This document shows, piece by piece, positions 52,276 to 61,033 of a stretch of 64,000 nt of DNA. A program made the translations under genes and the position numbers. The first letter of the stretch is position 1. Each line of letters starts with the position of its first letter. A model generated the notes under the pieces. That model ran no database searches and was not told the DNA's origin. It saw only the letters and a list, made by a program, of their open reading frames with translations. This DNA comes from Natribaculum breve. Its GTDB lineage: Archaea; Halobacteriota; Halobacteria; Halobacteriales; Natrialbaceae. Where the stretch lies: contig NZ_CP095390.1 of assembly GCF_023008585.1 (NCBI RefSeq), positions 124,001 through 188,000 on the forward strand, in the 5' to 3' direction.

Positions 52276-53348
52276 TCGTTGGCGTTCGGGGCTCCGGTCG
52301 GTTCCTGGGGGGCGTTCAGGCACATCGTTCCCGGTTCGTCTCGACACTGACACTGCCGAAACTGGTAGTAACCCGGCTCGAAGCCCGCGACGAACGGCTC
52401 GACGAGGTCGGCGAGCAGGTCGCCAAAGCGCGGATCGTCGTGGGGGATCGGCACGCGGTGGAACTCGAGGCCGCGTTCCTCGGCTTCCTCGCGGAGTTCG
52501 ACGTCCAGTTCCGACAGCGTCTCGGACTGTTCGTGCATGAAACTCACCGGATCGACGACGACCCGCTCGGCGTCGACCGATTCGATCACGTCCTCGACGT
52601 CGGGTTCCGTCCACGGGATGTCGCGGTTCTCGTGGTTCTGGTAGCCGAGTTCGTAGTCGTCGACGCCGACGAGCGAGGCGATCGTCTCGCAGAACTCCTC
52701 GACGTAGATCTCGTAGCGACTGCCCTCCTCGAGGTAGTGTCGGGGCGTGCCGTGGGCCGAGAAGACGAGCGCCGTCTCGTCTTCGGTCAGGTCGACGCCG
52801 CGGTCGGCGGCGAACGACGTGATCGACTCGGCTCGCAGTCGGTTGTACGTGGGGTGTTTGTGCCAGCCGGAGAGTTCGTCGACCTCGACGTCCCAGTCGT
52901 CGTGGGCGTCGACGGCCTCGCGCATCTCGGCGAGCGCGGCGACCGTCGTCGACGGGCCACACAGCGGGTAGATCGGCAGACCGATCAGGTGCTCGACGCC
53001 GTCCTCTCGCGCCTGTGCGACGGTTTCGTCGATGTAGGGCTCGAGAAACTGCATCCCGACGTACGTCGTCACGTCGTGGCCTCTGTCCTCGAGTGCGGAC
53101 TCGAGTGCCGTCGCTTGCGCTCGCGACTGTTCGTTCAGCGGCGAGCCGCCGATCTCCTCGTACTCCTCGATCAGCCCCGGTGCGCGACGCCGTGCGAGTT
53201 CCCGGGAGCGTTCCATCGCTTCCTCCTCGGTCTTTGCGCCCTCGAGGTCGGCGTTGTTGAAGAAGATGTTCGTGAGGTACTCGACGACGACCTCGCGGTC
53301 CGGCCGCGGCGGTTCGCCGAAGTTGAGCAGGATAATTCCAGTGTTCAT
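52272..53348 (-). CDS. hemH: Ferrochelatase with C-terminal cysteine motif
   Basis: The protein has 358 residues. MNTGIILLNFGEPPRP, YPLCGPSTTVA, the active-site LVFSAHGTPRHYLEEGSRY (His) and VVVDPVSFMHEQSETLSELDVEL (Glu) are complete. The tail adds QFRQCQCRDEPGTMCLN, three cysteines that could bind an iron-sulfur cluster as in some other ferrochelatases. The enzyme inserts iron into porphyrin. A TATA-like GTTGTTAAGT lies about 30 bp upstream. Confidence 0.93.
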   Translation of the reverse strand: MNTGIILLNFGEPPRPDREVVVEYLTNIFFNNADLEGAKTEEEAMERSRELARRRAPGLIEEYEEIGGSPLNEQSRAQATALESALEDRGHDVTTYVGMQFLEPYIDETVAQAREDGVEHLIGLPIYPLCGPSTTVAALAEMREAVDAHDDWDVEVDELSGWHKHPTYNRLRAESITSFAADRGVDLTEDETALVFSAHGTPRHYLEEGSRYEIYVEEFCETIASLVGVDDYELGYQNHENRDIPWTEPDVEDVIESVDAERVVVDPVSFMHEQSETLSELDVELREEAEERGLEFHRVPIPHDDPRFGDLLADLVEPFVAGFEPGYYQFRQCQCRDEPGTMCLNAPQEPTGAPNANE

Positions 53349-53696
53349 GAGCGTAATCTACGCTTTCCCTAGGGACGGGGACTTAACAACGGTTACTCCT
53401 TCGTTAGATGGGACGGCGGTTCGGTCGCCGACCGCGTCCCACGGCCGCCGGTCGGCACCGGGACCGACCCCATCGGTCCCGTCAGACACGCTGCAGGCCG
53501 CGTTCGTGGACGCTCGCCGGCCGTTCGTGATGATCGTCCAGTCGTGCATTCGCTAGTCTCTCGGGGGGACGCCAGATTAATACGTTCGCGGATTCCTGCC
53601 GGCTGGGAACCCGTCGGTCGCCGATGGTGATCGAGTCGGCTACCGGTCCGCTCGAGTCACGTCCTGCTTCGCTCGTCGCTCGCCTGGACCGGCCGC
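53349..53696. other. Intergenic stretch between hemH and the HalOD1 gene
   Basis: The first 40 bp hold the hemH promoter. AGATTAATACG (53573-53583) is TATA-like but no gene with good codon use follows it. No repeat is seen. Confidence 0.4.
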
Positions 53697-54011
53697 CTAT
53701 CGAGCCGGCGCTTCGATGCGAATGCGACCGGGGTGGTCGATCTCGATCCCGTACCCGTCGAAGGTGAACGTGACGGTGAACGCCGCCTCCGGCGTTCGTC
53801 CTCGAGCGTGATCGACGAGACGGTCGAGTGCGTCCGTATCGATCGCGTCGTGCAGCGGACTGAGCTCGCTCGGGTCGACGCTCTCGATCCTGGCGAGCGC
53901 GTCGACGACGGCGAGCGTCGGTCGATCAGTTCGGCCGTAGGCGACCTCGTATACGTTCGCGTTCGACTTCTGTTCGACCAGTTCGACGTCTGTCTCGAGT
54001 AGGGGTGTCAT
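53697..54011 (-). CDS. HalOD1 domain protein (haloarchaeal output domain)
   Basis: The protein has 104 residues and is made of a single HalOD1 domain: VYEVAYGRTDRPTLAVVDALARIESVDPSELSPLHDAIDTDALDRLV, then AAFTVTFTFDGYGIEI. HalOD1 is found alone or after sensor domains in haloarchaeal signalling proteins. The biochemical role is unknown. Starts upstream of MTPLLE are less likely. Confidence 0.85.
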   Translation of the reverse strand: MTPLLETDVELVEQKSNANVYEVAYGRTDRPTLAVVDALARIESVDPSELSPLHDAIDTDALDRLVDHARGRTPEAAFTVTFTFDGYGIEIDHPGRIRIEAPAR

Positions 54012-54273
54012 CGGTAGCGAGTGGGAGGTGATGAGCAGCAAGCGACGGCGAATCTTCGGTGAGCGAAACTGCCGTCAGTATTGTCCATATTGGGCTATCT
54101 TCGAAACACTATATGCGATAGTCGTATTAAACTGTTTGGGCGATCTGTGCGCTGTGGCTCGAGCGGCGCTGAATCGACGGTGAACGTCCGGGCTCGGTAC
54201 CAGTTCCCACGACCTGGGAATCGGATCCACACCTTTTACGTACTGATCGGCTACCTACTTTCAAGAGAGGGCT

Positions 54274-54525
54274 ATGAACGAGAGCACAACACCGAGATGG
54301 TTCAAGGCGATCGTGGGTACGATCGGCGTCGTCGTCGTCGCGCTCACCGCCATCGGTCTCTACACGATCGTCCCGACCATCGACGCGATCGATTCCCCGG
54401 CGTACTTCGTGAGTATGATCGTCTTCGGTCTCGCAGTGATCGCGGTGGCGTTCGTCGTCACCCGACTCGGACAGCGCGCGACGCCGAGCAACCAGGGTCC
54501 CGACCAGACCACGGCGAGCAGGTAA
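54274..54525 (+). CDS. Small membrane protein, two helices
   Basis: The protein has 83 residues with two hydrophobic helices (about 10-32 and 43-64) and a polar C-terminal tail of Thr/Ser/Gln. A TATA-like CACCTTTTACG lies about 43 bp before the start. Function unknown. Confidence 0.6.
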   Translation: MNESTTPRWFKAIVGTIGVVVVALTAIGLYTIVPTIDAIDSPAYFVSMIVFGLAVIAVAFVVTRLGQRATPSNQGPDQTTASR

Positions 54526-54689
54526 CCGCTCGAACTGCGACTTGTTTTTCGCGACGTCTCCCCACCACAACGATGGCTGTGAGTCTGTACCGCCGCAACC
54601 GCGAGATGGTCGGCAGTTGCGTCGGCAACCAGTCACAGCCGTCGTTACAGTCGTTCGTCCGTTCTCGGGAGAGGTTCGTGTGGGCGACG

Positions 54690-55040
54690 TTACGGACTGT
54701 CGGGTTCGTCCCGTGGCCGTCGAACGGACCCGCCCTGGTAGACGGCCGCCAGGAGCACGACCGCGATCAGCACGTCGAGGCCGTGCTCGACGAGATGGTG
54801 GACTCCCATCGGGACGACGCCGAGGACGGTCCCGAGGCCGACGATCGTCCGGACGACGAGCGCGCTCAGTGCGAGCACCACGAGGAGGTACGGCGTCGAC
54901 CGTCGCCGTCTGTACGCGACCGTTCCGAGCCAGAAGAGAACCGTCGTTCCGAGCGCCGCGAACGCGAGAAGACCGAGCAGCAAGGGAGAGTAGCGCACCG
55001 CCGGCCAGTTCGTCGCGATCGTTCCAGCAGTGGAGATCAT
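54690..55040 (-). CDS. Membrane protein with about three to four helices
   Basis: The protein has 116 residues, MISTAGTIATNWPAVRYSPL onward. Hydrophobic segments (about 17-40, 48-74, 80-102) include a paired-histidine loop GVHHLVEHGLDVLI within the last third. Similar haloarchaeal proteins stand next to nos or copper genes in my recollection, but this is not certain. It is divergent from the wHTH gene. Confidence 0.6.
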   Translation of the reverse strand: MISTAGTIATNWPAVRYSPLLLGLLAFAALGTTVLFWLGTVAYRRRRSTPYLLVVLALSALVVRTIVGLGTVLGVVPMGVHHLVEHGLDVLIAVVLLAAVYQGGSVRRPRDEPDSP

Positions 55041-55351
55041 AGTTCGATGTCGGACGTTTCGTGCTCGGCGGACATATACTGTCGGCCGTCGACATCCGTT
55101 CGCGGTTCGGTCGAACCGCAGTGTCAGCCGATACCGCCGGACAGCAGTCGGGACACACCACCTATCGAACCTCGACGTCGCATCCCTCGGCTGCCGTCGC
55201 GACGGCGGAAGACGGCACTCCCGGCCGGCATCACGACCACGCCGAAGGCGGTCGAACGGCCCCGGTCGTGGACCGTCGGCACAGCTACAGCGACACACAC
55301 TTTGGTTCGCGGTCGCTGACTACAACTAGTGACGGCTATCGAGACCAGAGC
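55041..55351. other. Divergent regulatory region with palindrome and element relics
   Basis: The 18-bp dyad GCGGTTCG-GT-CGAACCGC lies at 55102-55119. ATACTGTCGGCC (55076) and ATACCGCCGGACAGCAG (55131-55147) resemble the ends of the 110-bp palindromic element; the second agrees with the right end of that element at about 19 of 23 positions. No gene is seen. Confidence 0.45.
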
Positions 55352-55894
55352 ATGAGCGACGTACGACACCAGATTCGACGACGAATACGGACAGATCCCG
55401 GAATCCACTTCAACGCGCTCGCACGGGAACTCGATCTCGCTGCCGGGCAGACGCAGTACCACACGCGACGGCTCCTCCGCGCCGACGAGATCGTCTCGGA
55501 GGAACTCTACGGTCGAACGCACTACTACCCCACCGACTACGATCCCTGGGACCGCCGGGCGCTCGCGTTGCTCCGCCGGGAGACGAGCCGTGACGTCCTG
55601 GTCTCGCTGATCGAGCGCGGGCCGACGTCGCCGAGCGCCGTCGCCGACGAACTCGGCATCGCGCGAAGCACGCTCGAGTGGCACCTCTCACACCTCGTCG
55701 AGCAGGGTCTCGTCGAGAAGCGATACGACGAGCGAAACCGGGTGACCCTCCACCTCGCGAACCCCGAGCGAACCGGGAAACTGCTCGCGCGCGTGACCCC
55801 GTCGGTCGCCGACCGGCTGGTCGACCGGTTCGCTCGACTCGTCGACTCCCTCCTCGAGGACGCCCACGCCGACGCGAGCGCACACCCGGAGTGA
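55352..55894 (+). CDS. Winged-helix transcription regulator, two HTH domains
   Basis: The protein has 180 residues. The first wHTH (about 5-58) has GIHFNALARELDLAAGQTQYHTRRLLRADEIVSEEL; the second (about 72-130) has GPTSPSAVADELGIARSTLEWHLSHLVEQGLVEK, an ArsR/MarR-like pattern. Such paired domains are common in haloarchaeal regulators beside copper and denitrification genes. It lies 63 bp before nosD and probably controls it. Confidence 0.83.
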   Translation: MSDVRHQIRRRIRTDPGIHFNALARELDLAAGQTQYHTRRLLRADEIVSEELYGRTHYYPTDYDPWDRRALALLRRETSRDVLVSLIERGPTSPSAVADELGIARSTLEWHLSHLVEQGLVEKRYDERNRVTLHLANPERTGKLLARVTPSVADRLVDRFARLVDSLLEDAHADASAHPE

Positions 55895-55925
55895 TCGCTG
55901 CCGATCGTTCGACGGACAAACCAGA

Positions 55926-55936
55926 CGGTATATTTC
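55926..55936 (+). promoter_or_regulatory. TATA box of the nos operon
   Basis: CGGTATATTTC is centred about 27 bp before the GTG at 55958, predicting a leaderless transcript and supporting that start. Confidence 0.6.
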
Positions 55937-55957
55937 AGTCCTCGTCCAACGTCCACT

Positions 55958-57880
55958 GTGCGCGAAACACGGTCGGTCTGGATTCTGGTCGCGATCCTCG
56001 TCGTGGCTGGCGGTGCCGTCGGGCTGTTTACCGTCGACGCCGGATCGACCTCACCGGAGCCCGTCAACTTCGACGATACGATCTCGATGGGCATCTCGCT
56101 GCAGTCACAGTACGCACTCGAGGACGACGTCGAACTCCCTCGAGTGCAGGTGTTCTACTCGCAGTACCGCTACGTCGTCGGCTACTACGGCGTCGAGACG
56201 TTCGTCGACGCCCAGCAACAGCCGAACCACGAACAGCGATTTGGCTACCCGCTCGCCGTCTACGTCTCCGACTACAGCGGGACGGACCTCGAGTTGACCG
56301 ACGAGGGCTACCCGCGAACCGACCGCTTCGGCGGCTGGACGAACGCGGAGGAGGCTCACTTCGTCGTCGACAGCGAGGCGCGAACGCCCGCCGGAGAGAC
56401 GGTCATCCCGTTTTCCGACCGCGCGGACGCCGACGCGTTCGCCGACGAGTACGACGGGACCGTCCTCTCCTGGGAGGCGGTCCTCGAGCGGACGTTCGAC
56501 GTCGACACCGCCGACACGGTTCGCCAGCGCGTCGACGAGCAGCGTCTCGACGCCGACGAACGGGTCGCCGCGGCGGCCGAACTCCGGGATCGACCCGAGT
56601 CGGTCGTCGTCGGCGAGGACGCGTCGACCATCCAGGAAGCGGTCGACGAGGCACCGGCGAACACGACGGTCGTCGTGCCGGAAGGGACGTACGACGAGAA
56701 CGTCGTCGTCAACGAGTCGATCACCCTCGCTGGCGAGGGGACGCCGACCATCCACGGCGACGGGAACGGGACGGTCGTCAGGCTGAACGCCGACCGTGCG
56801 GCGGTCGTCGGGTTCGACGTCACTGGCGTCGGGAACACGACGCGCGATCCCGACGCGGAGATCGAGACGGACGCGTGGGACCACAACGTCGAACTCGGCT
56901 ACGGACACGGCGACGCCGGCGTGGCGGCGGTCGACACGTCCGGCGTGTTGATCGAAGACGTGACGATCGAGACGCCCGCAAACGGCGTGTTGCTTCGTGA
57001 CAGTCCCGACATGGTCGTCCGGAACGCCACGGTAAACGGCAGCGAGGAGTGGGCCGAAGGGTTCATGGGCGTCATGACGATGCGCTCGCCGGGCGTGATC
57101 GAGAACTCGACGTTCCGCCACGGGCGCGACGGCGTCTACATGCACCGTTCGAACGGGCTGGTCGTCCGGAACAACGTGATGGAAGACGGCCGATTCGGCG
57201 TCCACGTCATGCACACCTCGGAGACGCTGATCGCCGACAATCGCGTCCGCGATCAGGAACTCTCCGGAATCATCGTCATGACCGGCCCCGAATTGAACGC
57301 CATCGTCGGAAACGACGTTCGCGACACCCCCGGCGGGATTCGGACGGCTGGCTCTAACAGCTACATCGCCGGGAACGTCGTCGTCGGCAACGAACTGGGG
57401 ATGACGACTGCGGCGGGCAACTCGATCTACGAGCACAACCTCATCGCGGACAACGACGTCGGCCTCCAGGCGAGTTCGATCGTCCCCTCGAACCGGGTGG
57501 TCGGCAACGACTTCGTCGACAACGACCGCCACGCGACGGCGAGTTCGGGACCCCTGCGCATTTACACGCACGACGGTCGTGGCAACTACTGGGAGGGGGC
57601 CATCGGGACTGCGGAGGGCGGCGTTCTCGATCGGTCGTACTCCCCGACGGACCCCGTCGATCAGCGTCTCCACCGCGTCGACGGCACCCCGGCGCTCGCG
57701 CGCTCGCCCGCACTCGACGCTGTCGAGGGGCTGCAGGGAACCGTCCCCGGGATGCGAGCCGGGAGCGTCGTCGACACCGCACCGCTGTGTGAACCGGCAA
57801 ATTCGGAACTGTTCGCGGACACCGACTGGGATCCGGACGACTACGCGTGTGAAACGAGCGTGAACGAGGAGACATCATGA
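55958..57880 (+). CDS. nosD: NosD-like copper-maturation protein with N-terminal NosL-like domain
   Basis: The protein has 640 residues with a GTG start. A membrane helix (8-26) is followed by a NosL-like domain (about 40-170; FVDAQQQPNH, YVSDYSG, ETVIPFSDRADADAFADEYDGTVLSWEAVL) and a NosD beta-helix (about 215-560). The beta-helix has repeated NxV/NxI turns such as GVLLRDSPDMVVRNATVNG and RSNGLVVRNNVMEDGRFGVHVM. A tail with two Cys (PLCEP and YACET) closes it. The NosL-like part lacks the CxxCxM copper site. NosD with NosFY helps to build the CuZ centre of N2O reductase. Confidence 0.85.
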   Translation: MRETRSVWILVAILVVAGGAVGLFTVDAGSTSPEPVNFDDTISMGISLQSQYALEDDVELPRVQVFYSQYRYVVGYYGVETFVDAQQQPNHEQRFGYPLAVYVSDYSGTDLELTDEGYPRTDRFGGWTNAEEAHFVVDSEARTPAGETVIPFSDRADADAFADEYDGTVLSWEAVLERTFDVDTADTVRQRVDEQRLDADERVAAAAELRDRPESVVVGEDASTIQEAVDEAPANTTVVVPEGTYDENVVVNESITLAGEGTPTIHGDGNGTVVRLNADRAAVVGFDVTGVGNTTRDPDAEIETDAWDHNVELGYGHGDAGVAAVDTSGVLIEDVTIETPANGVLLRDSPDMVVRNATVNGSEEWAEGFMGVMTMRSPGVIENSTFRHGRDGVYMHRSNGLVVRNNVMEDGRFGVHVMHTSETLIADNRVRDQELSGIIVMTGPELNAIVGNDVRDTPGGIRTAGSNSYIAGNVVVGNELGMTTAAGNSIYEHNLIADNDVGLQASSIVPSNRVVGNDFVDNDRHATASSGPLRIYTHDGRGNYWEGAIGTAEGGVLDRSYSPTDPVDQRLHRVDGTPALARSPALDAVEGLQGTVPGMRAGSVVDTAPLCEPANSELFADTDWDPDDYACETSVNEETS

Positions 57881-58614
57881 CGGAAGATTCACCGATACTC
57901 GAGGCAGTCGACGTAGACAAGTCGTACGGCGACGTCCCCGTGTTAGACGAGGTCTCGGTTTCGATCTCGGCGGGCGACGTAACGGCGCTGATCGGGCCCA
58001 ACGGCTCGGGGAAGACGACGCTCTTGCGCGCGCTCGCCGGTCTCCACGAACCGACGGCCGGCGAGATCCGATACCTGGGCCCCGAAACCGCCCGGCCGAT
58101 CGGCTATCTCCCCCAGCATCCGGCGTTTCGTCCCGGCTTCACCGTCCGGGAGACGCTCACGTTCTACGCCTCACTGGTCGGCGACGACGAAGACGCCGCG
58201 ATGGAGCTTCTGAAACGTGTCGGACTCGAGGCCGCGGCAGACCGTCAGGTCGAGGCGCTCTCGGGCGGTATGACGCGTCTGCTCGGCGTCGCACAGGCGA
58301 CGGTCGGCGATCCGCCGGTCGTCGTCCTCGACGAACCCGGCAGCGGCCTCGATCCCGGCATGAGCGTCCACATCTACGACGTCGCCGCCGACCTCGCCGA
58401 CGCGGGGACGGCGGTTCTCCTGAGTTCGCACGACCTCGCGCTCGTCGAGCGAGGCGTCGATCAGGTCGTGTTGCTAGACCAGGGGGAGATCGTCCAGACG
58501 GGTTCGCCAGCAGCGATCCGGGACGCACTCGAGGCCGACTCGCTGCTCGAGGCCTACGAGGCGTCGGTCACGGGTGAGGCCGGCACCGTCCGCGTCCGGG
58601 GTGAGTCGGCGTGA
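57877..58614 (+). CDS. nosF: ABC transporter ATP-binding protein NosF
   Basis: The protein has 245 residues and overlaps nosD by 4 bp (ATGA). Walker A is GPNGSGKTTL, the Q-loop is GYLPQHPAFRPG, the signature is LSGGMTRLLGVAQA, Walker B is VVVLDEPGSGLD, and the H-loop is LSSHDLALVE. It supplies energy to the NosY membrane part and probably drives NosD-dependent sulfur or copper delivery. Confidence 0.9.
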   Translation: MTEDSPILEAVDVDKSYGDVPVLDEVSVSISAGDVTALIGPNGSGKTTLLRALAGLHEPTAGEIRYLGPETARPIGYLPQHPAFRPGFTVRETLTFYASLVGDDEDAAMELLKRVGLEAAADRQVEALSGGMTRLLGVAQATVGDPPVVVLDEPGSGLDPGMSVHIYDVAADLADAGTAVLLSSHDLALVERGVDQVVLLDQGEIVQTGSPAAIRDALEADSLLEAYEASVTGEAGTVRVRGESA

Positions 58615-59504
58615 ACGGGGAGACCGGTACCGGGACGGCGACGCCGACAGAGACGGAACACGAAACCGGCGTCGGTGAGCGGGCAACCCCGAGCCAGAGC
58701 CACGTCCTCGAGACGATCGTCCGACGCGAACTCCAGACGGTACGTCGAACGCGGACGTTTCTCCTGCTTGGATTCGCGCTGACGGTCGTGCTCCTCGGCG
58801 TCGCGTGGGTCGGCGGTGGCGTCAGGGGTGGCTACGTTCCCACGGCGGTCGACCTGCTGACGCCGCTCGAGTTGCTCGTCCCGATCGTCGCCGTCGCCTT
58901 CGGCTACCGGGCGGTGCTGGCCGACGAGCGCCGCGGCGAACTCGACGTGTTGCGAACGTATCCCGTCTCGTCGTGGCAGGTCGTCGGCGGCGCGTACCTG
59001 GGCCGGGCGGCGGGACTCGTCACTGCCGTCGCGTTCCCGCTGGTCGTCGTCGCCCTCGCGGTCGCGCTGACCGGAACCGAGGAGGTTCGCATCTACGCGA
59101 CCCACGCGGGTGCCGACTCGCCGATCCTGTTCGCCCGCGTCGTCGTCCTGACGATCCTGTTCGCGCTGGTCGTCCTCGCGGTCGCGATCGCCATCTCGGC
59201 GGTCGCGAGCACGACCCGAAGCGCGCTCGCACTCGCGGTGGTCGCACTCGTCGTCGTGCTCGTCGGCGCGGACCTCGCGATCGTCTACGGCCTCGCCTCG
59301 GGATTCGTCGGCGACTCGAGTCTGGTGTACACGCTCGCGCTCAGCCCGATCAGCGCCTACCGGGGGCTCGTCCTCGAGACGGCGGTCGTCGTGGCCTCCG
59401 GAACGGGACCGCGGACGGCCGCGCCGATCGCGAGCCTGCTGGGACTGTTCCTCTGGGCCGGTGTGTCCCTCGCGGTCGCGACGGTCGCGGTTCGGCGCTC
59501 CTAG
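58611..59504 (+). CDS. nosY: ABC transporter membrane protein NosY
   Basis: The protein has 297 residues; the GTG start overlaps nosF by 4 bp. Six hydrophobic helices are seen. The loop RAVLADERRGELDVLRTYPVSSWQVVGGAYLGR (key residues ERRGELDVL and YPVS) is typical of NosY/ABC-2 permeases, and LSPISAYRGLVLET comes before the last helices. It completes the D-F-Y set; nosZ is not in the window. Confidence 0.9.
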   Translation: MNGETGTGTATPTETEHETGVGERATPSQSHVLETIVRRELQTVRRTRTFLLLGFALTVVLLGVAWVGGGVRGGYVPTAVDLLTPLELLVPIVAVAFGYRAVLADERRGELDVLRTYPVSSWQVVGGAYLGRAAGLVTAVAFPLVVVALAVALTGTEEVRIYATHAGADSPILFARVVVLTILFALVVLAVAIAISAVASTTRSALALAVVALVVVLVGADLAIVYGLASGFVGDSSLVYTLALSPISAYRGLVLETAVVVASGTGPRTAAPIASLLGLFLWAGVSLAVATVAVRRS

Positions 59505-59529
59505 GCGCTCGCGCTGGTCGCGGAGCCGA

Positions 59530-60342
59530 TTATCGGTTCGCTTCCAACCAGTCGACGGCAAAGTCGACGAGCACTCGCTGATCGACGAGCGTGGCGTCCC
59601 CAGCGCCGACGGTACCCGTCGTGACCTCGCCCTCGCGCTCTCGGGCGAACGCCTCGCCGAGGTCGACGAAGTCGTCGGTGCTCGTCTCGAGGTCCTCGTA
59701 CTCGACGAACGTTCGTCGGCCATCCTCGAGGATCGGCACGCGATTCACCGCGGTCGCTTCGGGAACGTCGGCGCGGTACTCGGCGAGGTGAAGCGACGTG
59801 TTGCTGTCGTGGCCGACGCCGAGCAGCAGGACGCTCCCGTCTCGGTCGTAGACGCGTGCGAGCGGTGAGTGCTCGCCGAGGCCGTAGTCGAGTCCGTGGT
59901 CGGCCACGATCGCGTCGGCGTCCGCGCCCCACGCCGCAAAGGAGACCTCGGGGTGGTCGCTGCGAACGACGTCGGGATAGGTCCGAAAACACACGGGAAT
60001 CGCGCCCATCCCCCGCGTCGGCGTAACGTCCGGACGGAACGGCGGTCTCGTCTCGCGGATCCGTTCGACCCACGCTTCGGGGACGGGCGGGTTCGACCAG
60101 CCCGCCGGATCGGTGTACTGTCCGGTGTGGGTCGGCATCACGAGCGTTCCCGACTCGGCCACGACGGTCCGAAGCGCGTCGACGACCGCCTGCGGACCGC
60201 CACAGACCCAGCCGAGCGCGCTCAGCGACGAGTGGACCAGCAGCGTCTCGCCCCCAGTGACGCCGACGTCACGGAGGTCGGCGACGAGCGACGAGACGGT
60301 GACGGGTTCGTCCACCCGTTCGACGGCTGTCCGTTCACTCAT
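59530..60342 (-). CDS. Aminoglycoside N3-acetyltransferase family (AAC(3)/YokD-like)
   Basis: The protein has 270 residues. VHSSLSALGWVCGGPQAVVDAL, GTLVMPTHTGQYTDPAGW, the loop TPTRGMGAIPVCFRTYPDVVRSDHPEVSFAAWG and GVGHDSNTSLHLAEYRA are all family blocks, including the catalytic His/Glu area. Members acetylate an amino group of aminoglycosides with acetyl-CoA; many archaeal and environmental relatives have other natural substrates. Its GC-rich codons match the neighbours, so recent transfer is not indicated. Confidence 0.9.
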   Translation of the reverse strand: MSERTAVERVDEPVTVSSLVADLRDVGVTGGETLLVHSSLSALGWVCGGPQAVVDALRTVVAESGTLVMPTHTGQYTDPAGWSNPPVPEAWVERIRETRPPFRPDVTPTRGMGAIPVCFRTYPDVVRSDHPEVSFAAWGADADAIVADHGLDYGLGEHSPLARVYDRDGSVLLLGVGHDSNTSLHLAEYRADVPEATAVNRVPILEDGRRTFVEYEDLETSTDDFVDLGEAFAREREGEVTTGTVGAGDATLVDQRVLVDFAVDWLEANR

Positions 60343-60595
60343 ACCGACATCTCGAGGACGGGCGTGTTAAATCTGCTTCCCGGTCGTTACCTCGAGTTCG
60401 TCGAACAGGTCGACGACGCGCCCGGCGATCTGTCGGACCGGCAGAGACGACCGTCCGGCGAGCGCTTTCCGTTACCCGTATACTGTGCGTAATGTAGCCC
60501 TCTAGCCGACAGCAGGCCCGTTCGGCTGGCGCTCGGCGGTGGCCGTCCCGAACCCGCGTCAACGGCTTTGAGTCTGGCCCGCAAACACCCGTACC

Positions 60596-60760
60596 ATGGC
60601 GATGCCATCGCTCTCGTCGTACTGGAACGAACTCGAGCCGACGGTGCTGATCGTCGTCGGTTTCGTCCTGTTCGTCTTTCCCGAGCCAGCGACGTCCGCG
60701 CTCGGCGCGGGACTGATGCTCCTCGGAATCGGCTGGTGGTTCTACGAGTGGGGACGCTGA
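60596..60760 (+). CDS. Very small membrane protein (54 residues)
   Basis: The frame ATG 60596 to TGA 60758-60760 reads MAMPSLSSYWNELEPTVLIV, then two hydrophobic helices and an end GWWFYEWGR. Codons end mostly in G or C. A TATA-like TTTGAGTC is weak, but ACGGCTTTGAG lies about 30 bp before the ATG. Similar short membrane proteins occur in many haloarchaea. Confidence 0.6.
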   Translation: MAMPSLSSYWNELEPTVLIVVGFVLFVFPEPATSALGAGLMLLGIGWWFYEWGR

Positions 60761-61033
60761 CCGCGAGCAGACCGAGCGGTGCTCGGGTCGAACGGTGGCG
60801 TTCTACCGTCGCCGCTCACTCGAACGCCGTCGGTGTGACCGATTTTGTCCGGGCGTACCGTACGAGTACGTGACAATTTCGCCGCGGCGATCCACCACCG
60901 GCGGGCGGCTCGTCGCTCGAGAACCGACGCTATCGGGACGCGGCGGGTAGTCTGCCCCTATTCGGTCGCCTCCCGTGAGACTCAGTCAGACGCGAAAAAT
61001 GATTGATATCTCGGGTCGCCGAACTCGGGCGGT

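Noticed and set aside
59530..60342. AAC(3)-like gene as an acquired resistance gene
   Set aside because: Base and codon use match the neighbours and no mobile element adjoins it, so it is treated as a resident gene with unknown natural substrate.
60498..60530. AGCCGA/TCGGCT hairpin upstream of the 54-residue membrane protein
   Set aside because: Only six pairs with a long loop; common by chance in GC-rich DNA.
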